64,000 bases of DNA from positions 1,550,001 through 1,614,000 of the forward strand of contig CM049988.1 in NCBI GenBank assembly GCA_016630955.3, written 5' to 3'. This document shows positions 52,211-64,000 of the stretch, one piece after another; positions within the stretch are counted from its first letter, which is position 1; every line of letters starts with the position of its first letter. The notes below the pieces were generated by a model. The model saw only the letters and a program-made list of their open reading frames with translations, was not told the origin of the DNA and searched no databases. The stretch is from Didymella arachidicola. Taxonomy: Eukaryota; Ascomycota; Dothideomycetes; Pleosporales; Didymellaceae. A program made the translations under genes and the position numbers.

Positions 52211-55200
52211 AGTTAGCGGAGCGTCTAAGAATAAGGTAAGGAGCTGGCCTAATCTAACCAACAGCTGGGGTTGTATACGTTGACCGCTCCCCTAGATACC
52301 TGCGTTGCTGGGGGAGATGACAGCAAGGCTCTGAGCTTGGGGCGAACACGGCCATATCACTGATGCGCGTTGGGGGCACCCATAGAAACGGGAGACGGTG
52401 TGCATTGTGCGGGCTCGGTGATTTCTGGCAATGTGCAGCAGCTTAATGGACATCTGGACATGCGGCGAGGTGTGTCTGATAGCAGCTGCAGCGGGCAGTG
52501 GTGGAAATTTGCTCGACAAAAACCACTAAGGCAGCTGTGGGTGTTTCTGGTAGCAATTATAATGTACCGTTATCAAACTTTGTTTGGCAGACATCTGGTG
52601 CAAGGTCCAACATCTCACGGCAGGTGCATCCAAACGCAACACCTATTGCTGCAGATACTTTACTTTTTGGTCCCCAACAACGCCCGTTTCACCAACGTCC
52701 TGACTTGACTCTCGCCGTTTGTTCAGCACGAGAAGGTCTGTCCACGCTTGATGTCCCATCAAGCTTTGATCGCCGCCGTCCTTCTGCGCTGCTTTACGGA
52801 CTCCAACGCTCGTCACACATTTCCCAAAGCAGACACATCAATTGACCACGGCACACCATCATCCCTCGGCGCATACCGAGGCCTATATTGCCCGCACACC
52901 GCACAGCGCAGTACCATGGCTTAGTGCACGTAGACTTGCTGTACGTGCTTGAGTACCACCATGAGCAGCTTGGTAATGGTAGTATACCTAGAAGCGTAGT
53001 CGTCCGCATCTGGAATGCAGTACAAGCCTAGTTATTGGTACATGCAAGACTTGCCCACTGACCACGTAGCGGAGAGAGGTCCGGCGAGTAGCGCGAATAT
53101 GTCAACAAATGTGCTCATTAGAAAGAGCCGTGGCCGGTCTCTGCGGACCTGAAGAGTCCCATGCCAGACAATCAGCGTTGCAGCTCTAGTGGGATAGACA
53201 GCAAGTCTTGCGACCCCGGTACCTTCCAACAAGATTCCCATCTTCTACGCGCGAATTCGCGCCGACGCGAAAAACTCTTTGAGAATCCCATGGTATGCCG
53301 CTCCGCGGAGTGTAGAATTCTTCGCGGAGTCTCCGTTGTGTATTCACTGAGTCACTGTAGCTTCGTGATAGGCAGAGCACGTGGAAGACAGGAAACATCA
53401 ATCAAGTGGGCCTGGTGGTGTAGATCTCTATACAGCGCGCACACCAGAGCTAAAGTAGAGCCTCAACTCGGCGACATATCCGACGCGCTGTCTGCAATCG
53501 CGATCTCCCATCACGTGGATCTGGAATTTCAACAGAGGCGCTCGCGATCGTGTAGTATTGCGCGTTGCGCTGGTGGAGTGAGTCGTGCGCGACACGCACT
53601 TCACGTGACGCGAACCAGTCAAAGCCTCACACAAGTCGCGCACCGCTGGAATCCTTCTCGAAGCATTCTGGAAACGTTCCCTCGCGCCACCATCTCGTGT
53701 CCCTATCATCCGACTCCTACACAGTGACGATTTGCCCCTCCCTCTGCAGGTCGTTCCTTTCGCTTGGGATCGTAGCTTCTCCTCATCCTGTGGAACATGC
53801 AAGTCTGCTCATCGCAATCTCACCACCACCTCATTGCAAGCCCACTGTATGCGTTAATACCGCTACGAAAACCACCTACCCAGCCTTGCTCTCGCTCTGC
53901 GCCAATCACATACGTGGGTGGGATGGCGTGAAATGGCGGGTTGATTCCCGTGCAGATCGTCTTATTTCCTGAGCATCATTCCCCACTGCGGCAGTCACCA
54001 GCACGCAATCACCACACGCAGCCTCAACGGTTTCGCTGAACGTAAAGCATGCGCTAGGAGTTCACACCGAGCACTGTTGCCAGCAAAGCGACCTTGCAAT
54101 GTTTAACTTTAGACCATGTCTTGGCACGTATCGTCAGCCACATCGCAACGCGGAGGTTGGCTTGTGATCATCAGCCCCTCGTTCCCAGCTTCCCCGCTGG
54201 CGGGGAACCTGCACAGCTTACAACGTACTTTCTTGGAAGAATTAGTCTTCCCACGCTCGCTGATGCAATGCTATCACGCGTCCGAAGATGCAAAAGCAAC
54301 GTCACGATCGCCGCCCCGCAGAGCGTACTGCGGGAGGATGCAATAGGCTGCTGCTGGGTGCTGTGTGATAGGAAGGGAAACGCAATGCAGATGGGGGAGG
54401 TTGATGCAATTGCTGTGAGTGAGGTGCTGGGGTGCTGCTGGCGGTGTGGGGTAAGGGAACTGCCGTGGTTGCTCCCTGCTGTGATGGGCAGGTGGCCGCG
54501 TGTTGGCGAGTTTCGCCACGATATTTTGCTATTTATTACAAGGGTATTCTCGATAAGGCTTGTGTGTGTGAATCATAGGTGCCCCGCCACTGGGATTTAC
54601 GCGTGTACCATGTAGTTGCTTTCTGTCACGTCTGATGGTGGGGTTGAGGTGATAATGCTGTGGATCGTTTCATTCTTTTATCGTTCCTCTTCTGGCTGCA
54701 CATTATGTTCCCTCTCCGCCCTTAAACACCACATAGCAATTGGTAGTGCTCATCTGGCCTTTATAAGGATTTCTCGCTACGCTGCATTATATCTGCCCTT
54801 GAGATTCGACTTCATGATGGCGGCAACGAAGTGCCGACTCGGATATCTCCTCAAACCTTGCCCATATGCTATTCGGCATATCTGCTGTCAGTTACTGCTC
54901 ATTTATCGAACGCCCTCGAGATAAAGCGGATGTCGGTGCTATAGTGGTCTTGGCCGATATCATATAGGCGATTCAACCAGATGAAACGCACCCCACTCGG
55001 CTCGGTGGGACCGTTTTCGGTCATGCAAATGCGGACATACTATAGTAGATGAGACATTCGACTGCGATCGGTTGTTAGACAACAGATCGTAGACGCAAAC
55101 TCAAGGTCGTGGTGATTCCGTCAGAAGAGCGGTGTTGCATGACGGCGGCCGCCAATGCGCCATGCAGCAGCAGACAGGGGATGGCAGGCCGTATGCAGCC

Positions 55201-55543
55201 AGCAAAGCTAGACAGAGCCCAGTGGTCAGGTCGCTTACTAACGCCTGAACCGTTACAAATGTGCAAGTGCAGGTAGTAGAGGACTGAACACCTCTGTCGC
55301 TGCTAGAAACGCTGCGACGTATCGAGCCACAGGGGCAGTGTGACTTTTTGTATGTATGGAATCAAATCGCTCTAGATGCGGCGGTGTTTCCAGTCGAAGA
55401 GTATTGCATTCGATGTTGGATCAGCCTCACAACCCAGATAACTCCCATAATATGGCTGAAATGGCTGAACGGCTGATTGCCCAGGGCTGCCATATGATCT
55501 TTGTAGAGATGACTTGCGTGGATGAGACCATCTCTATGTCGTT
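52211..55543. other. 3.3-kb region without a supported gene
   Basis: Several plus-strand frames of 110-190 codons (52498-52845, 53161-53727, 54094-54615) are open but have low-complexity or random-looking translations, no domain pattern and no good splice context. Composition is normal. A short CTCCGCGGAGTG / TTCGCGGAGTCTCCG repeat lies near 53300-53332. A small RNA or a lineage-specific gene could be present but cannot be shown by eye. Confidence 0.45.
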
Positions 55544-56701
55544 CTAAGCCAGGAACGTATTTCCAGCGATTGGACTTGTCCACTTCCCTTTCCTCGCTGC
55601 TTTCATCTCTGCGAACAAGGATGGGTTGATGCCCTTCTTCTTGCACTTCTTGAGTTCCTCCGGCGTCAATCCGCTAATATCATGTGAACTCGCTGTCCAG
55701 GTACTGCTCGACCGAGAGTTGCCGGCCTCTGAGTTGGGGTATCTCGAAGGCGTGCCAGACGATACTGTGTTGGAAGCGCTTGACGAGTTGGACCTGTGGG
55801 ACTTCTGGTCGACTGAGATTCTTCTCTCAATGACTAGCCTATCGGCACCTCCGTCTATGCCAGCAGAATCCTTTCGCATACCAACAGGGTCTTTCGATTT
55901 ACCCGACTTCAACTTTCTAAACATTCCCTTCGGTGGCAGTGTCTCTGTCGAGCTCACGGGTGTTGTTGGTGGCATCGATGGTATCGAGTCGATGCTTGCT
56001 GTACGCAGCGACGAGGGCAGCGAAGGTGGCTTTGGAGGCTCACTCATGGGAGGCCGACCCAGGTCAATGTTTGGCGTTATGGGATAGTCAGACTCAAGAG
56101 TGAACATGGAAGGAGAAGGAGTTTCCACGTCTGGCGCATCGTCGTACTCAACATCGTCGTACTCAGCATCGCATGCAGAACCTGTCGTTGTCACCGAGGC
56201 TATAGTATCTAGGGACGTTCGCCTCCGCAGCTGCGGATGGAGTCGCCGATTGACAGGCTTATATGAAACAAGATTCTTTGGATGTCGACGAGGCGCTGGA
56301 TCAGGCAGTCGCGAGGCACACAGCTGTTCTCTGAAGGGATGGGAGAACCGATACCGTGGTGCTGGTCGCTGGGCTGGGTTTGGCGCTGGCGCGGGTGCAG
56401 GACCATGGTCTGCTGTTGTCCTGGCCGCTGCAACCGGATGTGACAGGACTGGGTTTATATGCGCTGGAGCACGAGGTGGAGGCTCTCCTGGATTCCTCGG
56501 CGGTGACTCGTGGTATGAGTCCGCACGCCTTCGTGGTATGGGTGGAGGAAGGTCTTCGTTAGAGTCGCTGTATTCTCCTGCCCCAACCCCATCCCATTCA
56601 GCTGTGTGATTTTCAAGGTGTAGTTGGTCGAACACTTGTTGGAGCTCATGCGCCGCTCTTGGAGAACGACGTATGGGGTGCGGATAGTCGTCATAGTTCA
56701 T
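55544..56701 (-). CDS. Hypothetical Pro/Ser-rich disordered protein
   Basis: This single-exon gene encodes 385 aa from the first true ATG (MNYDDYPHPIRRSPRAA). It is rich in Pro, Ser and Arg, with polyproline stretches (PPPIPRRR; PAPAPAPNPAQRPAP) that could bind SH3 or WW domains. A conserved-looking basic helix closes the protein (SGLTPEELKKCKKKGINPSL then AEMKAARKGKWTSPIAG). The family is not recognised; similar tails occur in uncharacterised Pezizomycotina proteins as far as I recall. An opposite-strand frame over the same span is probably its shadow. Confidence 0.6.
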   Translation of the reverse strand: MNYDDYPHPIRRSPRAAHELQQVFDQLHLENHTAEWDGVGAGEYSDSNEDLPPPIPRRRADSYHESPPRNPGEPPPRAPAHINPVLSHPVAAARTTADHGPAPAPAPNPAQRPAPRYRFSHPFREQLCASRLPDPAPRRHPKNLVSYKPVNRRLHPQLRRRTSLDTIASVTTTGSACDAEYDDVEYDDAPDVETPSPSMFTLESDYPITPNIDLGRPPMSEPPKPPSLPSSLRTASIDSIPSMPPTTPVSSTETLPPKGMFRKLKSGKSKDPVGMRKDSAGIDGGADRLVIERRISVDQKSHRSNSSSASNTVSSGTPSRYPNSEAGNSRSSSTWTASSHDISGLTPEELKKCKKKGINPSLFAEMKAARKGKWTSPIAGNTFLA

Positions 56702-57456
56702 GACGACGTTTTGCACGTACGCCAGTCAAGGTGAGTCTCGAATCTGTGGAGAAACAGTTGAACGATGAACTGGCGTTCATCTGGGGATTGATTCGGCCGA
56801 TCGACATGACGAAATCAACTGCCAAAACTGCCCGACCCACGTGCTAGCGTGCCATTGCCTGGTCAAACGAGCCGTTGGGGAGCCTGCCAACAATTGAGAT
56901 CCTGCCGCTCCCAGTAGTCAGATGAAAGTTTATTTACGCCGCTTAGCTACATTGTCCGAAAGAAACACCCTATCACAGGCGTCAACGCACGAGGTGTCTT
57001 TATCTTGAAGTTGAAGAGGGCTGGAGTGACAAGTGGGAATCCACTCCGGCGGCCGTTAATTCGCAATCGGTTCCGCGGGTGGCTTTACCGCTTGGATCTT
57101 GAGCACAACGGCCAAGCTCATGTGAGTTCACCATGTAGACTGAATCCCTTGTGCTCCAGACGCAAAGCCGAGGTGTAGATGCTCCTAGATGTTGCAGGAG
57201 GTCACGGTGTGTCTGAGAAGTCAGCTTTGGGGGGCGGTGTTCGTGTTTCCGAGCGGGACAATTGTTTGATGGTCGCCAGCCCTTGTCAGGAACCGGCGGC
57301 GCTTGCCCCCGGCTAGCGCGAGACGTTCCTGAGCTGCTCCCTACCTCGTCCTGTCTTGCTGCATCAACAGCCGCCGCGTGTGCTCGCTCTCCACTGCTGC
57401 ATGAGCATGTCTGCGCACCTTTTCGCCACCGTCCGCCTTACCGACCGCCGCTCGTC
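56702..57456. promoter_or_regulatory. Divergent promoter region
   Basis: 755 bp lie between the starts of the Pro/Ser-rich protein (minus) and the Sog2-like gene (plus). The last 150 bp are pyrimidine-rich, as in a 5' leader. No gene is seen. Confidence 0.45.
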
Positions 57457-60403
57457 ATGAGCAACGACGCGCCTGTGCCCATTTCGGACGACGAGGTGGT
57501 CGCCCTCGCAAAGGCCGCCTTCAACCACTCCCGCCAGGACATCAGCCAGCGTGGCCCTGATGCTCCCCGAGATGTGCAGCAGCACCACACCGGCATCACC
57601 ATCGACCTCGGCCACAAGAACATAGCGCGCCTGCCTGATGAGGTCATCGACGTGATCCGGGTGGAGATTGAGAGGTGCGGCCACAGAACCCCTCCAAGAA
57701 AATGCCGTCGCTATAACACTTGTCTTACGGTGCTGACTCCACAAGGCTCGCCCTCTCGCATAACCAACTCACCACCCTCCCTTCACGACTGCTAGAATGC
57801 AAACGCCTTCGTTATCTCAATGTGCGCTACAACGCCATGCGCGAGATCCCCAGTGCCGTCCGTTGGCCCGCCCCAGCTGCACGACCTGTGACACAACGCT
57901 GATTCCAGCTGCAGATACTCGAGATGACGTCGCTGGAGATTTTGGACGTGAGCAGGAACAAAATCAACTCGGTTCCAGAGGGCATCGCGAACTTAACATC
58001 ACTAAAAGTCCTGGCTTTGGCTAAGAACAGGATAGAGCAGCTGCCAGTGTGTCTGGGCGACATCAACAGCCTGCAAGTCATGAAACTTGAGGGTAACCCA
58101 TTGACCTTCCCGCCCCCGGAAGTCTGCACGATCAAAGACAACGCGCCTTCTCCATCCAACGAAAACGAACGAGATGCCGTCATAGCTACCCAGGTCAAGA
58201 AGTTCATGCGCCAACAAGCTTCGAAACAGCGACAAAGGGCTGAGCTGGAACGTCTCCGGATAGAGTCTTCGAGTGACGAGAGCTGGACCGAGAGCAATCC
58301 TGAGACACCGCGTCCGAACAAACGAGCCGTCGGTGGACGATTCCCTGTGCGGCCAAGTCTCAGCACGCTGGACGGGTTCACGGAGGGCAAGGCAGACTCA
58401 CCAGGTCTGGCTGCGCCGCCCATACCGTCACGATCCCACTTCCGCGTTTCGTCACAGACCAGCAGCAACGGTGGGAAACCGCGGCCTCCGATCTCGCCAT
58501 TAGTCTTGACGACTAGCTTGAACGAGCGAAATCGCAGTCAGAGCGAAGGTGCAGGCCCTGGTCCTTCAACGCAGCGCCAGAAGCGCATGGGCATTTACAC
58601 GAACAAGCACCAGGCATCTGAGCAGCTTGGCTCGGTCAATGAGCTGCGGCGCACCAGCCACTTTCGAGGCTTCAGCCAGGGTATCGTTATTCCTCCTAAT
58701 GTCGCCAACGGTGTTGCTGGGCCTGCGACTGCTATAGGTTATGGAGACACAGGGACAGTGCGATCGCTGGCAAATCGTCCCCTATCGGATGTGCGAGAGC
58801 ACAGGCGAGGGTCTCGTGCACCGGACATTGTCGTCGAAGCTGCTAGGAACTTTCTCTATGCGATCTCACAGCTTCACGACTGTGTGTCCCACATGGTCCG
58901 TTCGATTAAGTTGACGACCAGACCAAAGGAGGCACTTCGAAGAAAGGAGGACTTCTATCGCCGGTTTTCGACCACCTATCTCAACATCAGGGCACTGAAC
59001 GATGTGCTTCACAAGTTCAGCTCGCTCGTCGAGGAAGACGAAGAAGACGCACAACGACTCTCTAGGAGCGTGTACATGTACGCGCTGCGATGTTTGGAGT
59101 CATTCATGTCGATTACTCTATCGGTTGCAGAGAACCGTGCTGAGATCACGCAGAATGCGAATCCACAAGTTCTACGGACGTTCCTATTCCTTCAACAAGG
59201 CAGCCTATTTGAGATGAGGAACGCCTGCTCGGTACTAGGAGCGCAATTCAAAGAGTCATCAATGAGCTCGCACAGACCCAGTGCAACAGATGCACCTGGC
59301 ACAATACGCGCAAAGCCAAAAGTTCGACGTTTTCCAACGTCGCCGCCGCAACGAAGTCAATATCAGGTTCCGCCGCCCGTAATATTGCACAGTAACGATA
59401 ATAGCCGGACGAACACAATGACCAGTATCAGCGCGGCAACACCCAGATCAGGAGAATCCTTCTCAACGCTCGCTACGAACATGACTAGGACGAACACAAT
59501 GACAAGCAGCTTCGACGAATCAGACGAGGACGTCCAGTTCGATCGAGTCTACCAACGATTGAGGACGGCTAGCGAAAGCTGCAGGACATCTATGCCTCAG
59601 ATTACGCGCCTCTTACGAGACCAGTTCGAAGTGTTGCGGCGAGACCTGGATTCAGATCATCCTCGAATCAAGACACTTGCTGGCCTCATTGATAAGAGTA
59701 ACGAAGTACAGCAAATGACGATACCTCTCGCAAGTCGCTTGTCACAAATGCAATTGAAGGATAGTTATACTCGTAGCCAGGCCGAGTTCTGGCAGCAGTG
59801 CATGGGTTTTATCAAGGTTTGTTTTCTCTAGCTTGTGTGTTTCATTTTGAAGCACCATACTGACAGTTGTTTCAGGCTTGGTTCGAGCTAGCCACAGTGT
59901 ACACGCAGCAGGGCAAGGATCTCAAGCTTACGACTCCTGATGTGAAGCAGCTTATGAGACCACTCCACAAGTCGGTCAAGGAAGCCAGTAACGCCATCTA
60001 CAGCTCTCCATGGTCGCATCTGACATCCAATAACCCCAGCTCAATGGGTCCGCCCTCTGCACTATCATCGATCACGTCCCGCACCCAGCCTCCAAGATTC
60101 CTCAATCGACCAGGCATGAGCGGCAGTGGTAACTCTTATCTTGGCGCCATCAACACACAGGTTCCTAACGGAAGTTCGATGTACTCATCGCAACCTTACT
60201 CTACCACAAGTCTTCTATCAACAGCATCAAGCGGCTACGGTACCCCAGGCGTGCCAGCAACACCACTTAGTGCTGCTCTCGGAGCTGCAGCACAAGCTAC
60301 GGTGCCGAACACACCAAAATTTGCTCCAAGTCACGGATCTGGCAGTCTCAATGTTTTTGAACGTGCAGACAGACTGCTGAGTAACACTGCACGGCGCATC
60401 TGA
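57457..60403 (+). CDS. SOG2: Sog2-like leucine-rich-repeat protein of the RAM pathway
   Basis: Four exons (57457..57674, 57746..57857, 57915..59816, 59876..60403) encode 919 aa. The leucine-rich repeats decide the splicing: with these exons residues 71-162 form four exact 23-residue repeats (IERLALSHNQL..., LRYLNVRYNAM..., LEILDVSRNKI..., LKVLALAKNRI...). Using the nearer acceptor of intron 2 would give an irregular 25-residue repeat. A disordered Ser/Pro region and the long Sog2 domain follow (IVVEAARNFLYAISQLHDCV, YALRCLESFMSITLSVAENR, QMQLKDSYTRSQAEFWQQCM). Yeast Sog2 is a scaffold of the RAM network upstream of the Cbk1-Mob2 kinase, controlling cell separation and polarised growth. Confidence 0.9.
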
Positions 60404-62263
60404 TTGTTCTTGTCATGTTCAAGCCAACTTACTATGGTGGTACAACGCTTCCGCGTATCCATCTCTTCGGCGTCTGTTTATGGTCTTATCTTGATCTTAT
60501 ACTCATCAGTCTGCACATTAGCGTCGGCGTTGTCCGGGTTCCACTCATTTGCATGGCATATCGAATTGCATACTGTATCAGGTGTTTGAGTTTACACGAG
60601 AAATGCGGCATGGAAGGAGTTACGGCAAAACCATATGAACGTAAGGAGCAATGTTTGTATGCTTCTTATGGTCTCTCGTCTATTTTCAATATTTGTCTGC
60701 CACAAGCACACGAAGAGTCGAATGATAACAAAGCTGTTTTACACGTCATCGCCTTCTTACCCATAACCTTTCCTTGTCGCTTGATCACGGTGCGCCGCGC
60801 ATTTGAACACACTCAGGCTACCTCATGGTTGAAAGCTTCAGGAGACTTGAAGGCGCAAACTCCTCTCTACGAGGAGGATAGCTAATCTCACCCACGTAGC
60901 ATCGGAAATATATCCCGTGGCACTCGCGGAAGCTGCACGTCACCAGACGGTCTCTTCCAATGGCAGACCACATCCGGAAACAGCGAAGCCGGAGGAGGAG
61001 AGAGTTAAGGTGATGGCGTGCTAGAGGGATGGATTCCTGCCTCCAAAGCCAGTGGCTTCTAAACTCCATGTACATGATTATAAACAATCTACTACATGCT
61101 AGTGTGGAGAGAAACAGATGGTCTTTGAGAGTCAAGATATATCGGCTTCGGTAAAGTTATTGAGACCAAACCTTCTTGACCGAGCTTCATGCCAGCCGAT
61201 CTAGTTCCGTCCAATTGCACATTGTCTGTATGTCTTCGATTCGCCGCCGCGAAGTGTGCTAAAGGTATACCCTTTCCACTCTCAACACCCACTTCGCTTG
61301 TACCTGAAGGCGTGATGGCTCGAGATGGGATATTGTTGTCTAGCGTAATGGTCAGTACTGACTTATTCATGGCAGGCGTTGAATCATACAGTCAGGGATA
61401 GATGAACTGCGGCGCCTCCGGAACAATATACAGCCCAAAGAGTCTCGATAATGCAGTCCAGCTAGGGCCACGATGATACTGACTACACTGAAGATGCCAA
61501 AGCATATTTGAAGCGTGATCTCGGTATTGTTGCTCGAGGACATGTGTCCAGGTTACAGATCGACTTGTCGTGAGAGTGTATGAGACGATGAAGGATTGTG
61601 CTTCGCAGTAATGATGAATAGGCTTTACAACTCGCTTTGCAAATGGAATTTCAAGTCGATATTGGGAGCAGATTGGGCTTTATGTGATGGAACACATTCG
61701 AGAGCCATCCCCGATTTCGAATAGAGACTCAATCGAACACTGGCGAGATAATAGCTTGTAATCCCTGGAAGCCAACGAACTTTTTTGCCCGTTCGAAAGG
61801 ACAGGTCTGTCGTTTGATCATGCTCTCCCATGTCGTTAATACGTTTATGCTCAGTTTGGGCAAAACACACGCTAAGTTTGAATGAATACCGCGTTTCAAG
61901 TGTCGCTTCTAGCCCTCGATGCAGGCAGGCCAGGAAAGACCTTCCATACAATTGGTTTGGCAGGGAGCACGACAAAGAAGAAAGATACCTTGAGTCGGTG
62001 AGCACAGCATAAAGCGCTTCAAATCGGGTGCTGAGACTTCAGTGTCCGATCCGGCTTCCGGCTCAGCACAATTTGATTGTCTCGATCATACCGGTCATTA
62101 CCTTAATCTTATCTTTTTAGATGTCTACACATGTATGAGGACTATTCGTGACTTCGTAGTTTTGTGGTGACTAGAAACATGCATGGGAGCTACAACAGAA
62201 AGCAAACGTGTTACCACGAGCCCCTTGTGTCCGTGAGCTGCACTGAGTAAGCAACAGGACAGC
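60404..62263. other. Intergenic with small uncertain frames
   Basis: 1.86 kb. A minus-strand ATG frame of 92 codons (61370..61092, MNKSVLTITLDNNIPSRAIT) and another of about 126 codons without ATG (62005..61625) are the best candidates, but neither has a recognisable domain. I leave them uncalled. Confidence 0.4.
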
Positions 62264-63429
62264 TTAGTCTTCACCAGTAAGATCGATGGCCTCGTCGACC
62301 GAACACCCAGGTGACCGCATATATCCATGCTCGGCGATCGAGTTCTGCGCGTCGTATTGGTCTGGCTCACGCTTGGCAGGACTGGTCGACGCCTGTCGGT
62401 CCAGCGAGGGCAATCCTTCAGTATAGCACACTGAGAATGCCTGTATCACATACCTGAAGCTGTCGGACCATCTCTATGAGCTCATTTCGACTCATGTTAT
62501 CCTCTGGTCTCCGCTCATGGATCGTGGGACTGGGTGAGCGTGGAGCGATGCAGAGAGATCTGAGTGCCGCTGTGTAATCGAATCAAAGAAGGCCTAGCTT
62601 TTGCAAGGTGCCATAATTGGTACAGCAAATATGCACTCACCCATTGATCGGTACTTGAAATGGTATTTCGCGAAAGGCAGCTCCTCTTCGTTCACGTGGT
62701 CGAACAGCCACTCCACTTGCCTGGGACGTGTAGCTCTGCGCTCTCCGAGACTTGACAGTTCTTAGCTCTAAATTTTAAAATCATCGGTTGATGCCTTACG
62801 TGAACGTGTGCGAGCGAGGATCCCCTTTCATTGACTTCTCATTCAAGCGCTTGACCCTCGTGTGGCGAGATGTCTTCTTCCTTTGTGTTGTCATTGGCTG
62901 CGAGCGTACATTCTTGACATTAAAGAAGGTGACAGAGATAGTCCCAATCGCTGCGATATTGCCGTGAAGTGGCGAAAGTCCGCTATCATCCGACATTTCA
63001 CCTGCAAAGGTTAGCGCTTTTTAAAACGATGTGGACGGCGTCCTCACCAACTTCGAGGTCAGCAAATTGGAAGCCGCGGCGGAAGCGTTCTGGGTTCCTG
63101 TATTCGTGTTTGCAGGAACAGACATGTCGCCCATCATTGGTGTGTAGGTCATTTGGCGGAATGGTGAGCTTCCTTACTATGCAACCGTCTACGCTAATCT
63201 CTATACAATTACCGTATTCGACACCAGACGTTTCGCTGTAACTAAGTAGGATGCAAAATTTCGCGCCGGACTTCGATTCGATGTACCTTGTCATCTCATA
63301 CGTTCGCTGATCTCCCTCCGCCTCTAACGGCGTTTGTTCATCGTCTTCATTGTCGTACTCGTAAAGCGGATGTTTCTGATCGTCCGTGATCTTCACTTCA
63401 AGGCCTGACATCTGGGGTAGTATAGCCAT
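62264..63429 (-). CDS. DUF7918-type protein with a possible C-terminal SIM
   Basis: Five minus-strand exons (63429..63048, 63001..62800, 62750..62641, 62569..62454, 62392..62264) encode 312 aa. Introns are 46, 49, 71 and 61 bp, all GT...AG and all required to keep one frame. The N-terminus (MAILPQMSGLEVKITDDQKH, then RYIESKSGAKFCILLSYSE) and the later HVNEEELPFAKYHFKYRSM match the DUF7918 pattern of Pezizomycotina. The tail ends VDEAIDLTGED, a hydrophobic core beside acidic residues as in SUMO-interacting motifs, and a basic patch lies around RKKTSRHTRVKR. A nuclear role is plausible but unproven. Confidence 0.75.
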
Positions 63430-63830
63430 GACAAAGACAGTGGCGGCAACCGGTGTCGAAAGTGCTGTGATCTGTGGTGAGTGCAAACAAGGCTAGCTTC
63501 TGTCAAGCGAAGCTCTCGTGCGCATCGTAGGCGGAATATAAGTGCTGCACCGTTCTATTATATTAGGGGCAGTCTGAGGTTCTGTACGTCCTATTCGAGA
63601 ATGGTCAAGGTGACAGGTTGAGAGAGCTCGAGCTGTTTCGATGGTAGACCTTGACACGTGATGTTATCGATAATCGATAAGGAAAGCGCGTCGGACGCGC
63701 CCGCGATCTTCGAGTCGCGACTGCATCATCACTTCCATCCAATCTCCAACTTTCTGTCTCCTCACACCAGCATCACGCAAAGCGATATTTCACCTTACCC
63801 ACCCTATACAGCGTGACCTGATCCACTACG
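63430..63830. promoter_or_regulatory. Divergent promoter region
   Basis: 401 bp between the DUF7918 gene (minus) and the partial gene at the right edge (plus). It contains the palindrome at 63664-63680. Confidence 0.5.
63664..63680. promoter_or_regulatory. 17-bp palindrome TTATCGATAATCGATAA
   Basis: This is perfectly palindromic around a central base and made of two ATCGATA units in opposed orientation. It lies about 235 bp upstream of the DUF7918 start and 150 bp upstream of the right-edge gene. It looks like a dimer-binding or GATA/DRE-like site. Confidence 0.4.
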
Positions 63831-64000
63831 ATGCTGCTCACGAGCACCTACTACTCACACATGCCAAACCAGCATTACGCCACCCACGCGCCAATTCGAT
63901 CCTCACCTCTTCGCGAACGATCTGCGAATGCAGGTGCTGGCATGTTCGACTTCAACGCAATGTCGCAACGTAGTCCAACGCAGTCGCAGACTCAGCGCGC
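63831..64000 (+). CDS. Partial hypothetical protein, N-terminus only
   Basis: An ATG at 63831 opens 56 codons that stay open to the window edge (MLLTSTYYSHMPNQHYATHA, then IRSSPLRERSANAGAG). The stretch is rich in His, Ser, Gln and Tyr and probably disordered. No domain can be recognised. Its place after a promoter-like region supports a real start. Confidence 0.5.
   Translation, partial: MLLTSTYYSHMPNQHYATHAPIRSSPLRERSANAGAGMFDFNAMSQRSPTQSQTQR

Noticed and set aside
52498..52845. 115-codon plus-strand frame
   Set aside because: Slightly protein-like, but a competing frame covers the same DNA and no start, splice or family evidence exists.
53161..53727. 188-codon plus-strand frame
   Set aside because: Starts with ATG, but the translation is Ser/Arg/His-rich without any pattern and with a similar open frame on the other strand.
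54094..54615. 173-codon plus-strand frame
   Set aside because: Random-looking translation, overlapping frames on both strands and no promoter or splice context.
61092..62005. Two minus-strand frames (92 and 126 codons)
   Set aside because: The first starts with a true ATG but has no recognisable domain; the second lacks an ATG. They could be small genes, but I cannot support either.
1..64000. CRISPR arrays, bacterial operons or a secondary-metabolite cluster
   Set aside because: The gene structure is eukaryotic with introns throughout. No regularly spaced repeats of the CRISPR type and no PKS, NRPS or terpene synthase core gene were seen.

Overview
The window looks like nuclear DNA of a filamentous ascomycete (Pezizomycotina, probably Dothideomycetes). 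Genes are compact, introns are mostly 44-90 bp with GTRNGT donors and CTRAC-like branch points, and several families are typical of moulds: RUS1/DUF647, DUF7918, a fungal protoglobin, an Ahc1-type zinc finger, a Sog2-type RAM protein and Dal5-type transporters. Very AT-rich, TA-rich islands fit repeat-induced point mutation (RIP) of transposons. Gene models were built by eye from splice signals, reading-frame continuity and remembered family patterns. No database search was possible.

Left part (1-18.6 kb): the start of a small secreted protein, a Mup1-like methionine permease, an F-box protein, an intron-bearing tRNA-Ala with a decayed copy nearby, a DJ-1/PfpI protein, a His/Asn-rich unknown, an NmrA-like reductase, a protoglobin, an Ahc1-like zinc finger, and a divergent pair KSH1 (Golgi) and TAF13 (TFIID).

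Middle part (18.6-44 kb): a weakly supported four-exon gene, the divergent pair eIF3f and UTP25, a disordered nuclear-type protein, a Tda10-like glycerate kinase, a DAO-type FAD oxidoreductase, a broken SAF-domain oxidoreductase, a Dal5-like MFS transporter, a RUS1-family protein with a 13-nt exon, and an RGS-domain regulator. The protein genes are mostly housekeeping or metabolic. I see no biosynthetic gene cluster.

Transposon island (44.8-52.2 kb): a 255-bp MITE-like element, a RIP-like relic, and three related pogo/Fot1-type DNA transposons of about 1865 bp each with TA target duplications. Two encode uninterrupted transposases (DDE domain plus a C-terminal CCHC zinc knuckle); the third has two in-frame stops. 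Each element's terminal repeat holds its own short sequence as a 16-17 bp doublet, followed by a core shared by all three. They sit in AT-rich decayed copies of the same family. This is the most interesting part of the window.

Right part (52.2-64 kb): 3.3 kb without a convincing gene, a Pro/Ser-rich disordered protein, a Sog2-like leucine-rich-repeat protein of the RAM morphogenesis pathway, a five-exon DUF7918 protein, and the first codons of another gene running off the window.
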